Shown: positions 1-10,904 of the stretch, piece after piece
Layout: the number at the start of each line of letters is the position of its first letter
How positions within the stretch are numbered: the first letter of the stretch is position 1
Assembly (NCBI GenBank): GCA_028673005.1
Contig: CM054115.1
Span: forward strand, 56,406,407-56,470,406
DNA: 64,000 nucleotides
Source: Tanypteryx hageni
Taxonomy: Eukaryota; Arthropoda; Insecta; Odonata; Petaluridae
Reading direction: 5' to 3'
The notes under the pieces: generated by a model
What the model was told of the DNA's origin: nothing
What the model saw: only the letters and a program-made list of their open reading frames with translations
The model's database searches: none
Made by a program: the position numbers and the translations under genes

Positions 1-1150
1 TCCGGTAATCACAAAACATAAAACAAGATTTGCACTTCTGCCACAAAGAAGCCGTCCTCAGAGAAGATCCACCGATCGCTGATCCTACAAAAAACCAGTG
101 CTATTTGCATTATTTAATAAATTTTATCTCCACTCTGATTTTTATTATTCTATTACATAATTTATTAAAGTCGGTAAGTTAGTTGGGCTGGAAGACTATG
201 ATAAATAAAAAATTACAATACATATTACCAACCGATTTAGCATTTATTTTAGCGTTACTCAGAATTACTATTATTAGATAGTGAAACGTTTATGATGGTC
301 TTCAAAATAACTATACTATTTACTAGCTACTCCTACCCAATTTATCCAGTGAAATGGCTCATACTTATTATTATAGAACATCCCAGGCTCTGATTATTAA
401 CACATATAACACCAATTTTGCAAAAGGATATTGTATGTGAAATCTTTTTGTTGGATTTGCGAAACTTTGAACTTATCTTTAAATTTTTAAAGGATATATT
501 GCATTAAAGTTGATTATCATTGTGTGCTATTAATGCCATCTTTTTTAGAATTTGAAATTTGTTTCTGATAAAAATAAGTTAATAATGTAACAAAATTTAC
601 TTCAGAACTTAAATACATATACTACTAGAATACCGTTACTAGTAGGTTGTAAGTGATGAATATTTTTTTATCACAGTCTGTTAATCAGCAGAATTTATAA
701 ACAGAAAAATTAACAATTCTAATGGTATGGGAAGAAAAAGTGAGTCACAGGCGGATTGTGGCATAGAATTTTTCATATCTCCAGGTATATTAGCAACGGA
801 TCTGAGGTCCAAGTGCATTCACTTAGGCTAATTTTGTAGGGTTTTAACTCACGTTTATTATGATCATTTTCCTAAACATTTTTTTTTTATTTAGAGAATA
901 ACAGGTCTATTCTGTCATCTAGGATTCGTTTTTTTAGTTCGCTATAAGAGGTTTAGGCTATCAAGTAAATTCTTCACAAAAACCATGATTCACTTTAGTT
1001 GTTTCATTAAAAACATTAAATTACTGCAATCGTAACTTATAATATCAGATCCCTTTAAAAGCATTGAGGCCGTTGCCATAGAATTTAAAGATTTTCATTG
1101 TTGAATAGAGGAAAAAATTCACACTTTTTTCCGATTTAAAGCAGATATTT
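1..1150. other. AT-rich DNA without recognisable gene
   Basis: No coding region, terminal inverted repeat or tandem array that I can support. Base composition is strongly AT-rich with many short A and T runs, typical of intergenic or intronic animal DNA. Confidence 0.5.
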
Positions 1151-1179
1151 ACACTAATTCAGTATGTATTTGACTTTTT

Positions 1180-1530
1180 CCTTGAAAAATTAAGATCTCC
1201 GTTCTTTCAGCTAAACAACTTATTTTTTCCGAATTCGTATCGCAATTTTAAGTAATTTGAAAATGGATTTTTAGAAAACCTTGCGGTGAATTCCATGCTT
1301 TTCTTATGGGGTATTGGAATGGAACATTGGGGTTAAAAACCCCTTAATTATTAACTTTTTTGAGATTTTCGATTTTTATCTTCGGTTTTGCCAATTAACC
1401 TACCTACATGCCAAATTTCAGATTTATAACCCTTCTAGAAGTACCTAAGAGTTTTGTGTCAGTGAGTGAGTGAGTGGGTGAGCGAGTTAGTGAGGCACAA
1501 GTAGCTATATTATTATAGATATAACAATTT
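1180..1530 (+). repeat. Dispersed repeat family R, copy A (RTE/LINE-like 3' region)
   Basis: This stretch shares an ordered set of blocks with 59150-59490: a 'cgtatc..aatttt' block, a 'tgcttttcttat' block, 'acattggggt.aaaaac', 'gccaaatttcag' and 'cttctagaagtacct'. It ends in a 'gtgagtgagtgagt' run and a TATTATAGAT tail. Such ends are typical of insect RTE-like non-LTR elements or their non-autonomous derivatives. No open frame is preserved. Family assignment is inference; the sharing between copies is read directly. Confidence 0.55.
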
Positions 1531-1599
1531 ATTTGTATTTATTTCTAGTAGGCATTAACAGTACAATTCGAATTTACAGAATATTTCCAGTATTTTATT

Positions 1600-2040
1600 C
1601 AAATAAACATTTTCAACATCGTTAGAAATCAAAATCGAAATGTATTCGATCAAGATGACGTAATATCGTCTACGGGCTCAATTTTGCACGTAATACTAAC
1701 GCCTTCAGCTTGCAAAAATGTGCGTTGTTATAGTAACTAAGATTTCTTACCGAATAAAATCTTAATCGCGGGCGTTATTTCAGCCACCGAACTAAAATTA
1801 GGCGTGGATTCATATCTTCTTTCATCTAAGAAGCAATTTTATTCTTTTGGCCTCATTTACGTCTAAGTCTCGAGTTCGTATCTCAATTCTAACTAATTGT
1901 AACGTTCAACTTTAGAAAGGCTTGCTCGCAACGTTTCATCTCTTCCCATGTTATTCAAATGTAGGAAAGATAAGCTCTTAGAAACAAACCTATGAGCTCA
2001 ATGTTAACGGTTAGAATTTAAAAAATTAAAGGTCGCGTTG
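1600..2040 (+). repeat. Dispersed repeat family R, copy B (partial)
   Basis: It contains the 'gacgtaatatcgtc' block shared with 29700-29730, followed by the 'cgtatctcaatt.taactaatt' block shared with 59190 and 29920. It lacks the 3' blocks seen in copy A. It lies just downstream of copy A in the same orientation, so the two may be fragments of neighbouring insertions. Confidence 0.45.
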
Positions 2041-2106
2041 AAAGTTTGGTAGAAAAAATAAATAGTGTTAGAGTTATAAGCGTTTTTGTTATTCTCCCAT
2101 TTAACT

Positions 2107-2126
2107 CTCTCTCTCTCTCTCTCTTC
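2107..2126. repeat. (CT)n microsatellite
   Basis: A short uninterrupted CT run is read directly. A 68-codon open frame crosses it, but its composition does not look protein-coding. Confidence 0.7.
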
Positions 2127-2548
2127 ATTGGTTTGGTAAATAGTTTACTCACACACACAGGGACTCAACGTTATAGGTATATTAAAATAGGTTATAACCA
2201 CAAAGCATGCATAGATATATATTTGACTTTCAACATAATAAAAAGCGTATAAGCATTTAATCGACCACCGACATTTTTCCGTTTTTTCCTTTCAATTACC
2301 AGATATAATTTGCTTAACATTCCTCTTTCCCGGTTTAGAAGATAGCTAGTTTAGTGTAAATCCCTGAGATACTTGCAAGATTCTTTATTGGGATTTTTAT
2401 AGGGGGATACAGATATTTACAAGATGCATAGAAAGGTGATCATAAAAATTTTAAGACTACCAAATTTAGGATTGCGTTGCGGATGATGGTGATGGCAAAT
2501 TTCCATGATTATTAATTAATGGAAATTAATGCCGTCATAACGATTTAC

Positions 2549-2650
2549 AGTTGAACTTCCATAACTCGAATCTCAAGAAAAATTAATAATTATTCGAGTA
2601 ATAGAAAATAAAATTATGGAAATATATTTTTAAAAATTTGTATACATACA
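2549..2650 (-). mobile_element. Tigger/pogo-type terminus, outer copy
   Basis: CAGTTGAACTTCCATAACTCGA is followed by an inner 'attattcgagtaatag' palindrome-like block, the layout of Tigger-type terminal inverted repeats. The same pattern occurs again about 100 bp downstream in the same orientation. The matching opposite terminus is not visible, so this is a remnant end or a duplicated end. Confidence 0.5.
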
Positions 2651-2970
2651 GTGGAATTTCTATAACTCGAATCTGAAAGGAAAGCAACAATTATTCGAGT
2701 TATAGAAAATTCGAGTTACTGAAATACATTTTTTCATTTTTCTTTAATTGAATTGACATCAATTTTATTCCAATAAGCATATAGGTTGCTTCATTCTAAT
2801 TTTCAGTATCATGCATATTATGAAAACATCACCAATATTTTTTCCCGATAATATGTAAGATTTTACTCGATCCAAAACACTAATTGCATCACGCACTGTG
2901 ATTGAGGGTACCATAGATAATTATAATTCTCACGTACTACTTGAAGCACAAATATGAGGATTAAATTTCG
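2651..2970 (-). pseudogene. Tigger/pogo-like transposase C-terminal remnant with terminal repeat
   Basis: The plus-strand edge at 2651 reads CAGTGGAATTTCTATAACTCG, a Tigger-type terminus. On the minus strand, 2912-2823 translates without a stop to a segment containing TVRDAISVLDRVKSYIL. This resembles the short helical tail after the DDE domain of Tigger transposases. No catalytic domain can be traced further upstream (toward 3300), so only the 3' end of an element remains. The protein resemblance is a weak pattern match; the terminus next to it supports it. Confidence 0.4.
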
Positions 2971-3514
2971 GTTATCGACTGTAGGAAGGAGCAAATAAGT
3001 TTGTTTTTCTCCAGGGCTATAAGGTATCACAATAGAAGTAACCGTGATAGCAGTGACGGTAAAACATGAAAAGTATTTTAATGTGGTTTTTCGTAGTTTT
3101 TCTAGAAATTTGAACTCTTTTCAATAGTTAAATATAATGGCATCATGCCTATTCCGTGATTGTTTTTATCCAAATACGTGCTAAAGGCATAGATGATGAT
3201 GCAATAATCTTAACACAAAGTATCCTAATTTTTCCATAAATTTAATGTATAGGCATTGTCTTTATGATGATTATTCTTATTGCTCATGCAGGGCGATTTG
3301 AGTCACTAAACTTGAAATACGAAAACTTGGACACGAGTCGATTGCCAGAGAATTTGGAAATTACGGATAGTTGCCATAATTTCGCGGAAAATTTTAAATA
3401 TACTGCTACTACTCATGGAATTTATTATTAAATACATATAGGCTCCATGTGACTGAAGTGCTGCTGACCTGGAGATCGCGTTGGTTTATTTACGAGTTTA
3501 GATCTTGCTGTATG

Positions 3515-3580
3515 GTGATATTTTGAAGCGCTTGCAGTTTGCAAGCACCGAACTACTCGTATATTGCAATAATGTAATTT
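3515..3580 (+). repeat. Family T terminal motif
   Basis: 'gcttgcagtttgcaagcaccg', then 'aactactcgta', matches 'gcttgcagaatgcaagcacc', then 'aactactagt', at 11130-11160. The inner GCTTGCA..TGCAAGC is a short hairpin. It probably marks the 3' terminus of a non-LTR or SINE family; what lies upstream is too decayed to align by eye. Confidence 0.45.
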
Positions 3581-3699
3581 AACTTTCCAGAACTTTTATT
3601 GTATCAACAACTATAGAGAAACTATTATTGTTGTTCCTAGCAACGGGTGTAAACATAGTACGTTTATGCGTACTTTGACTAAGTGCACGCAGTGAACAA

Positions 3700-4010
3700 A
3701 TATAAAGGAGGTCGTTTCCGTCCGTCCGTCCGCATGTTTAAACTTGGGAACCGCTGGGCGTATTTTGATGCAATTTGGTATTTGGGAGTTTTTGTAAAAT
3801 TTGTCGACCGATTTCAACTTTGGTTAAAATCGGATAATTATTACGACCACTTTAAATGAAGACCTTCATGTAGTTTACAATGTATCTGTTTCAACTCTGG
3901 AACCGCAGGACTTATTTTGATGAAATTTGGTATTGGGGAGTTTTGGTAAAATTTGTCGACCGATCCCAATTTTGGTTAAATGAAAGAATAATTTTGAATA
4001 GGATAGAACC
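3700..4010 (+). repeat. Degenerate two-unit tandem duplication (~165 bp period)
   Basis: Both units carry 'ggaaccgc.gg.cttattttgatg.aatttggtat', then 'gggagttttggtaaaatttgtcgaccgat', then 'ttttggttaaa'. The first is preceded by a (GTCC)n run, the usual lead-in of insect RTE or SINE-like 3' ends. The protein shadows here have no recognisable domain. Confidence 0.6.
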
Positions 4011-4617
4011 AACTCGGAATGTTTTAAATTCCAAAACCCTTCCGTTTAGTTAAAAACTGTTTTAAACACTAAAATGTTGTTTGTTGGAGAAATTATGAAC
4101 TACATTTTTCATGATTCTCTTTTTTGTTATGGACCGTATCTAAGTTTCCCGTTTAATTGTAATGGACCATTTACTCTAGATATTTAGTCAACAGCGATGC
4201 TCTTAAAGCAGGAATCATTGGTCGTGCTGTGACTTGCCTTCATGCCGTCGTCGAATTAAAAAAAATGGAGTTACTTCATGCTCATTTCTTAGTTATCCTT
4301 CCTGATGGTTAGGATTATAGCGCGTAAATTATGCGCACCACGGGCAGCTACATGTGATCAATCTTTTTAAAATGTTACTTTTATACTATATACAGATTTA
4401 ATAATACCGTGATGACAATAACGCGCAATTTTTGTTAACCACGGGCAAGTGAATATTGAATTACACTGCAAACAGGATATGTAAATTAGTGGTAGTAAGT
4501 CAAAACATTTCTGCAATGACAAATAATGGTTAATTCTTTATTAATTACATTATTTTTTGTCTTTGGAATGCTTTCTTGATGATCTTTTGTATATCTTTTA
4601 TATATAATTATTCAATT

Positions 4618-4800
4618 TCTGTCCGTCCGTCCGTGCCCCCTATTATCTCTTGAACAGTTTGTCATAGAGGAATTCTGTAAACGCCATTTTGTTTCTACCA
4701 ATTGTTGTCATTTATGGAAGTGTCCCGGATTCGACTCCGGAAGTTGATTATATTTTCACATATGTATACACAAGAGTTTCGATTTTTCAAGGTGCAAGGT
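4618..4800 (+). repeat. S-family SINE-like repeat, copy 1
   Basis: It starts with (GTCC)n and 'cccctattatctctt', carries a pol III B-box-like 'ggattcgactccgg' near 4730, then 'cacatatgtatacaca'. The same order is seen at 17735-17960 and in part at 22600-22740. A tRNA-related origin is inferred from the B-box-like motif. Confidence 0.5.
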
Positions 4801-4819
4801 TTATTTCCTTCATTCATTA

Positions 4820-7740
4820 AAATACGTAAATATAAACCGACTTTCTCCATTTTTGCTTTATTCGACGGCTAAAACTATAAAATATCTTATTCTTGCTATT
4901 TTTAGATGTTACACGGGAGGATTTCTCAGAAACAGGCGTTTCTTTTCGAAATGTTGGCATTTTTTTTGTCTTTCCGGATGTTGCCAAGGCAACCCGCATT
5001 GCTGCCTCCGATTGAATTAGCGTCTATTAAAGTTGTAGCAATGTCAAACTTATAGATTGAAACATTAATAATTTAAGAATATTATTATTCAGTAAACTGC
5101 GCGTGTGGGTTGTGGGCATTTTTAACGGTTGACCAAAAGAAAAATTTTCTTTCTTTATTTCAATACTGGAATGTTACCTTTTTCGTAAGGGAGAAGCAAT
5201 TAAAATTGTATATATAAATTGTAAAAACAAACATGAAATCCAAAATATCACTTGTCTAATTTTATATGGAGAAATGGGCTATTATTACTTTTAAATGTGC
5301 AGATTTCTGACTGACTTCGCAAAAGTTTTTGTAAGTACCATTAGTAATAAATAAATCTCTTTGAAATAAACGGTGCTATCACGATAGTAATAACTCCAGC
5401 ACATGAAAAGATGAATTTCACATCTCTTTTTTATCGCCTAGTCCATACAAAGAAGTGATCTCATAAGCTATTGAATGAAAATGTATATCCGAGTAACTCG
5501 CATAACTTATTGCGACCATAAATCTTGAATCAGACACATCAGGCTTTGATTTATTCCCAGTCAAAATAATTAATTGCCTCTAAAGCACCTAAGCTCCCAC
5601 ACGAGCAAATAAATTAATTTCCAATGCTAATTTTTACCGTAATTCAATAATTGCCATTTTAAAACTTTCAGGTATTTTTTAAATCCTGCGCCGTAATATA
5701 GTCAAGTAAAAAGAATTTGGGCTAGTTGAAGGAAAAATTACGTCTCGATCCTGTCGATTAAACCAGATGGAGGGGAGAGGTCCGACTCTGCAAAGAAAAG
5801 AAATTTTTTCCATTGGAGTCCCATGATTTGGGCTACACCTATCTGGATAGATTCCAAACTTAGATGCTGGAGTTTCATCTAACCTCACTTCGGAGAACTT
5901 CAGTATCAAAGATGGTTCAGGATCAATACGACGACCACGCTGCAGTACTAATAAAAATAGCCATCATTTCAATGCAGCAAATGCACCTAGTTCTATACCC
6001 ATTCGAAATGAGTGAAACTTATCGCTTTGCATGATTGATTTATATTGGTTTTTAGATCCGCCTTTGTGGAAATATACGCCTTGCTATTTTTATTACTATT
6101 ATATTTTAAATGAAATACCTGATGCTCTGAAATATTATGAATTGCCGGTTTGCAATCGTATATTAATTCATTATAAATTAATTACTCCCATTTGTCTCAA
6201 CTCGAATCATGGATAAAACTATTTCTAAATAATATTTCGTTTTTTATCTCCTAAGATTCTACCTCATTCATGGTTTATACACAGTAAACAATACCACAAT
6301 TAATTGTACCTTTTAACTGGCTTTAAGATTTTCCCTCATGCTTTCACGTTTATTTTTACGTAACTAGTACGACGCACGTAAGCAGCTACGTTATAAAATT
6401 AATGTATAGGATAACATTACAAGAAACAACATTTATTGGAAGAGAAATACAAATTTTTACTTTAAAATTGCCAGAATGTGCCACACAATTAGTGTAAGAG
6501 AATTATCTTGAAAACATTTTATTGCAAAATTAAAAGCTAGGTTTTGCACAGAGCGATATTATTATACTTATTCATCAAAACTAAAGTTAAAAACCAAAAA
6601 TATGTTTAGGCAGATAATATGAAAGATATCTATTTTAAGATAAAATACATACATAACGACACAGTTTCTTTGTGAACACATTGAAAGAGAACAATATATT
6701 TCGCTCAATAATCTTAGAAGACTTATAGCGAAAAATCGCTCCAAAGCAATTTCCCGTTTTTCGTTTTATCCCAGAAGCTTCCGCTTTAAAAATTACACTA
6801 AGTATAAGTGAGAGTGCAAGGTCATCAAAATGGAAACACGAATAAAAATGAGGTGGAAGAGCCTATAAAGAATACCGAGACAAAAGTGATTAAACATGCC
6901 ATTCAATATATATATATGCTAAATGTTTTAACCAAATACGCAATTCTCCCACAGAGCTATAACATTCCAGATTACAATAATTGTCTTCACGCAATAGTAC
7001 GTAAAATTTTTCTATATATAATTTACGTGCTTATTTGTATCGTAAACACAACCATAAAATATAATTTTTATTTTGGTTACATTCCATACTCATAACCATA
7101 AATCTCAGTAATGATTTCTCAAAAAAATATAAAAAAATTATAACGCTCTCTAGCAGTTTGTAGAGTAACGAAACTTTGATAACCAATCAAGTACAATTTT
7201 CGATTCAATTAAAGAAGCTTCCTAACGGTGATTTTGAAGAATTAAAAGACCTAAAATACGAGCAAAATTAAGGAATGCATCACGTCTGCATAGTTATCCG
7301 TGTCTATTTAACTTCTTCAGTCAACATAATAAATACTTGCTTTCTTAAAAACGTAAAAACGACAGAATGCACCTTCGAAGCGCTCTGTGAGGATACATAA
7401 GGTCGGGAGGTGAACATCAGGATAGGAAAAATCCTCCCCAAAACTATCTCAGAGCTTCTAATTTTAAGAACGTCACTCGCAGTTTCGAGCAGTGGATTAA
7501 AAAATATAGAAAACTGCAGCGACACATTTCCTTCTCTCTCACACACCAACACTTCTAAATTCTCCCTCCCTCTATGCTTCCTACATTACGACGACATCCC
7601 TTTTAAGTTTTTCCCATCGGAAAACAATCTGAACGGGGCAACTGTGTCAATGAGTTTTTATATTTTATTCCCATCGCTACGACGGAGAGATAGAGAGAGA
7701 GACAATATACGAGACCTACCAAAATAAAGGAGAAGCGGGT
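4820..7740. other. AT-rich intergenic or intronic DNA
   Basis: No convincing gene. One minus-strand open frame (5909-5679, 76 codons) has a fairly protein-like composition (segment LDETPASKFGIYPDR) and contains a good acceptor-like 'ttcttttctttgcag' on the same strand around 5795. It has no recognisable family and no paired exon. I leave it as an unproven exon candidate. The rest is simple AT-rich sequence. Confidence 0.35.
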
Positions 7741-8060
7741 CTTCTTAGTTACGAAAGAGACAAAATACGGGTATCTTATTTCTTTTTTTTATTGGTGGAA
7801 AGACAAGGGAGACGCTTAAAGGGAGAAAATAAAATGTCTCGGGGCTAATTATGCATGAGGATGAGGAATAGATGCGGAAGAAAAGCTTTAAGGAAAAAAA
7901 GGACAAGCGAATGTCGTATTGCGGAGACGAGATGTGGGATAGGGAAGGAGTCGAGGGATGAGGAAATGGAAGGAGTGACTGCTCCGTGGCAGGAGGAATG
8001 GGAGCGCGGGAATGGGAGTTATGCGATGTTAGTGCAGCTGGGAATGAGAGTTTCATAGAT
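7740..8060. other. Purine-rich (GA) segment
   Basis: The plus strand is dominated by A and G with few pyrimidine runs. Open frames on both strands are low-complexity by-products of this bias. Confidence 0.55.
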
Positions 8061-8506
8061 GTATGAATATGGCAGCATTTAAATGAAAAGCCTTTTCTTT
8101 ACCTAAGCATATGCCGCGAAACAATATGCTAATGGACCAAAAAAACCTATACTTTGATTGAGGTATGTAGAACTTAGCACCAATGAATTTCAACGTATAG
8201 GCCGCGATCCACCAGCGAGTCGCAGGACATTGAAAATAGGCCGGTATTTTTGTTGCACCTATCAAATTAAAATGGAACTTAATGTTTGATGAAAAAATAT
8301 CACTTCTATGATTACAAGTAACACGGAACAATAACTTATGAGGAGAGGCTATGACCTTCGGGTCACAGATTTTGATGAAACGCGACAAGGCGATTCTTCA
8401 TCAAAAATAAGGAGACCCGTGTCTCGGGGTTTTTGTGAATGGGCCTTTGAGTTCGAGAAATCAGCGTCGAAAATATGCAAAAACATCGTATGCAACTTAA
8501 TACGTT

Positions 8507-8705
8507 TCATTGCCTAACCGATGGTAAGACGATTGAGGGGATAGCGTACCTATGATCTTATGGCGTGGGCCAGGGTTCGATTCCAAATGTTTTCGTTTTT
8601 GTTACTTATCCAAGTGTTATTTGAAAAGTAATATTCTCCGGTAAAAATACACTGTATTATTTTTATTTGGAGGTTATGAACGCAGGAACATATAATAATG
8701 AGTAT
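8507..8705 (+). repeat. tRNA-derived SINE, copy a
   Basis: A tRNA-like head with 'gattgaggggatagcg' (A-box region) and a perfect B box 'ggttcgattcc' is followed by a tRNA-unrelated body ('caaatgttttcgtttttgtt', 'tttgaaaagtaatattct', 'ttatttggaggttatg'). The same head and body occur in reverse orientation at 11884-12066. Pol III promoter boxes plus a shared body define a SINE. It is not a functional tRNA because the acceptor stem and T arm do not close. Confidence 0.75.
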
Positions 8706-8754
8706 CATTATATATCGACGTTTCTTACAGAGGGGGAGAAAACATATAGGAGGA

Positions 8755-9204
8755 TACTAATGTTTAGGCACTTCCAGATGAGCTGGAGATTCGAAATTTT
8801 TTTCATAGGTAGGATTTTGTGCAAAACCGATTAGAAAAAACGAAAATCTTGAAAAAGTGCAACAATGCGGCCGCTAAAAATTCGCAATTGTTTAAACAAA
8901 TGTTCAAGGTTTATGTATTTCCGCATGTGCTACGGAGTTGAAATTTTTTTCGTAAGTAGAATTCATAAAAAAACGAAATAGGGATTATACAAATTTTGAT
9001 ATTTTAATTTTTTTGGCAGTTAAAAATTCTTAAAGTTTAAACAAATTGATAACTGTTTAGACATTACGGGATGAGCTAGGAAGCTGAAATTTTCAAGTTA
9101 TGTACATAGAAGTGCATTTGCACAAATAAACATTTGAATCTCTCCATAAACATATTGCGGCGGCCGTTAAAAATGTTTAAAATTTAAACAATTGGAAAAA
9201 TATT
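8755..9204 (+). repeat. Family T repeat, left part (degenerate ~145-bp tandem units)
   Basis: Three degenerate units each hold 'gatgagctgga/gaagctgaaattt', a 'gcggccgctaaaaattc'-like block and 'gtttaaacaa.tg'. The 'cacttctagaagt' at the right edge is duplicated on the other side of the PLE, and family T resumes at 10905. The PLE therefore interrupted T. Confidence 0.55.
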
Positions 9205-9221
9205 ATTTCACTTCTAGAAGT
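9205..9221 (+). repeat. Target-site duplication of the PLE, left copy
   Basis: ATTTCACTTCTAGAAGT is identical to 10888-10904. The two copies bracket the PLE exactly, as a 17-bp target duplication. Penelope-like elements are known for target duplications of variable length. Confidence 0.85.
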
Positions 9222-9377
9222 TAAGTAAAAGAGAGCGAGCTACACTGGCAAATATATAAAATGTAAGCGAAGGAAATTCTCCAAAGCCAGTCAAACTGAT
9301 AAAACCCGGTTAAAAGGCCGGATAAAAACAGTGGAACCCGGATAAAAACAGTGGAACCCGGATAAAAACCGGATAAA

Positions 9378-9422
9378 AACCCAATACGTATTTCGGCTAC
9401 AAAGTAACCATCATCAGGGGTT
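9378..9422 (-). ncRNA. Hammerhead-ribozyme-like motif, left arm
   Basis: This is the reverse complement of the motif described at 10759-10803, identical in the core. Hammerhead motifs are established components of Penelope-like elements. See the right-arm entry for the stem assignments. Confidence 0.5.
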
Positions 9423-9908
9423 AAAAAACGGGGGGAAGGGGGACTTGAGAGAGGGCAACTGAAACCAAGACCAGTGGCACGCTCTCAAGTGGATGTCCAG
9501 GGCTGTGTCTGTGTATTTATACCTGGTTGGTGGGCAGGGGGGGAGAAGAAAAAGGGGGGGACCTAGATGACCTAGGTGATGGGAGAAAAAGGGGGGGGAG
9601 GTCAGTTTAAAAAGAACGCTGTTTATTACCCCTAACTCGTTATTCATCAAGGTGTGTCTGTATTTATGAATGTGTAAGCTTTCTGTTGCGTCGAGTTTGG
9701 TATTTGGGACTTGTTTAAGCAGTTTGAGGTTATTTGTGTCTAATGGGTGGTTATATTCCAAAATGTGTTTCGCGACGGCCGATTTTTCAAAGCGTCCATG
9801 TCTGTAGTGCGCTAAATGTTCTTTGAATCTGATGGAGATATTTCTTTTCGTTTGGCCAATGTAAGACATGTTGCATGTGGGGCACAACACTTGATATATG
9901 CCGGATTT
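9414..9908 (-). pseudogene. PLE GIY-YIG endonuclease, inverted partial copy
   Basis: The minus-strand frame begins inside the GIY-YIG domain: the left arm starts at 9908, so the reading lacks everything before the GIY motif region. It retains MSYIGQT, the Arg of ISIRFKEH and the Glu of TESLHIH. Compared with the right arm it has a few substitutions (such as HGR/HRR and KSA/KLA). A length change in the poly-C tract near 9590 makes it read past the normal stop, adding a proline-rich tail that is really 3' UTR. It cannot make a functional protein because the upstream domains are missing. Confidence 0.85.
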
Positions 9909-10609
9909 ACAAACAAAAGATCGCGGCTTTCAACCATATGGTACACAGACTATTGACGACACCGCTAAATAAAAAACGTTTTGACAAAGAAGTAAAATAT
10001 ATTAAAAACGCGGCCCTAGAAAACGGGTACACACACGAATTGATAGACAACATTATTAACAAGCAATCCAAAACATTAGACAAGAAGACAAGTACTACGC
10101 TTGCTCTAAGTGACGATAGGAAGAAAAAATTTATTTCACTCCCCTTCCATCCAACCCTAAACAAAGGGCTAACAAAAATTTTTCATAACGCAAATTATAC
10201 ACTAACGTTTCACAACACAAATAACATTAAAAATTTATTAGGGAACCCTAAAGACAAAATACCCACATTAGAAAAATCCGGCATATATCAAGTGTTGTGC
10301 CCCGCATGCAACATGTCTTACATTGGCCAAACGAAAAGAAATATCTCCATCAGATTCAAAGAACATTTAGCGCACTACAGACATAGACGCTTTGAAAAAT
10401 TGGCCGTCGCGAAACACATTTTGGAATATAACCACCCATTAGACACAAATAACCTCAAACTGCTTAAACAAGTCCCAAATACCAAACTCGACTCAACAGA
10501 AAGCTTACACATTCATAAATACAGACACACCTTGATGAATAACGAGTTAGGGGTAATAAACAGCGTTCTTTTTAAACTGACCTCCCCCCCTTTTTCTCCC
10601 ATCACCTAG
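9909..10609 (+). CDS. PLE polyprotein C-terminal fragment with GIY-YIG endonuclease
   Basis: The open frame runs from inside the RT-to-endonuclease linker to a stop at 10609. Upstream bases to 9875 keep the frame open but belong to the inverted left arm, so the apparent start codon there is an artefact. In the 244-residue reading the GIY motif is at about residues 136-138 (preceded by a Ser), YIG at 149-151, the catalytic-type Arg at about 160 and the Glu at about 209. A CPAC pair sits between GIY and YIG. Upstream residues resemble the region just after the Penelope RT thumb (PLNKKRFDKEV, then the 'SLPFHPTLNKGL' block). In PLEs this endonuclease nicks the target for reverse transcription. 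The RT itself is missing here. The frame is intact, suggesting a relatively young copy. Confidence 0.85.
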
Positions 10610-10758
10610 GTCATCTAGGTCCCCCCCTTTTTCTTCTCCCCCCCTGCCCACCAACCAGGTATAAATACACAGACACAGCCCTGGACATCCACTTGAGAGC
10701 GTGCCACTGGTCTTGGTTTCAGTTGCCCTCTCTCAAGTCCCCCTTCCCCCCGTTTTTT

Positions 10759-10803
10759 AACCCCTGATGATGGTTACTTTGTAGCCGAAATACGTATTGG
10801 GTT
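10759..10803 (+). ncRNA. Hammerhead-ribozyme-like motif, right arm
   Basis: In order: stem I strand AACCC (10759-10763); CTGATGA (10764-10770); one extra T; stem II GGTTAC / loop TTT / GTAGCC (10772-10786); GAA(A) (10787-10790); the palindrome ATACGTAT (10790-10797), which would form a very short stem III; T at the cleavage position (10798); then GGGTT (10799-10803) closing stem I. This matches the hammerhead layout of Penelope elements, whose stem III is often too short for monomers. The extra U between CUGANGA and stem II is a deviation that could weaken or abolish catalysis. Confidence 0.55.
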
Positions 10804-10887
10804 TTTATCCGGGTTCCACTGTTTTTATCCGGCCTTTTAACCAGGTTTTATCAGTTTGACTGGCTTTGGAGAATTTCCTTCGCTTAC

Positions 10888-10904
10888 ATTTCACTTCTAG
10901 AAGT
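10888..10904 (+). repeat. Target-site duplication of the PLE, right copy
   Basis: Identical 17-mer to 9205-9221; it closes the element on the right. Confidence 0.85.

Larger units (their letters stand above)
9222..10887 (+). mobile_element. Penelope-like retroelement in hairpin (inverted-arm) form
   Basis: The element is a large imperfect palindrome: a left arm at 9262-9908 (minus orientation), a single-copy centre at 9909-10273, and a right arm at 10274-10887. About 40 bp (9222-9261) lie outside the left arm with no partner, recalling the short tail extension of Penelope copies. Both arms encode the C-terminal GIY-YIG endonuclease region and end in a GGATAAAAAC-rich terminal part. The arms differ slightly: the left has an extra copy of a 20-bp 'acagtggaacccggataaaa' unit. 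The reverse transcriptase domain is absent, so the copy is strongly 5'-truncated and probably not autonomous. The partial inverted second copy is typical of Penelope integration products. Confidence 0.88.

Noticed and set aside
8507..8585. Functional tRNA gene
   Set aside because: The head resembles a tRNA but the stems do not close and the sequence continues into a SINE body shared with 11884-12066.
9875..9908. Native start of the PLE protein at 9875
   Set aside because: These bases belong to the inverted left arm; the Met there is created by the junction.
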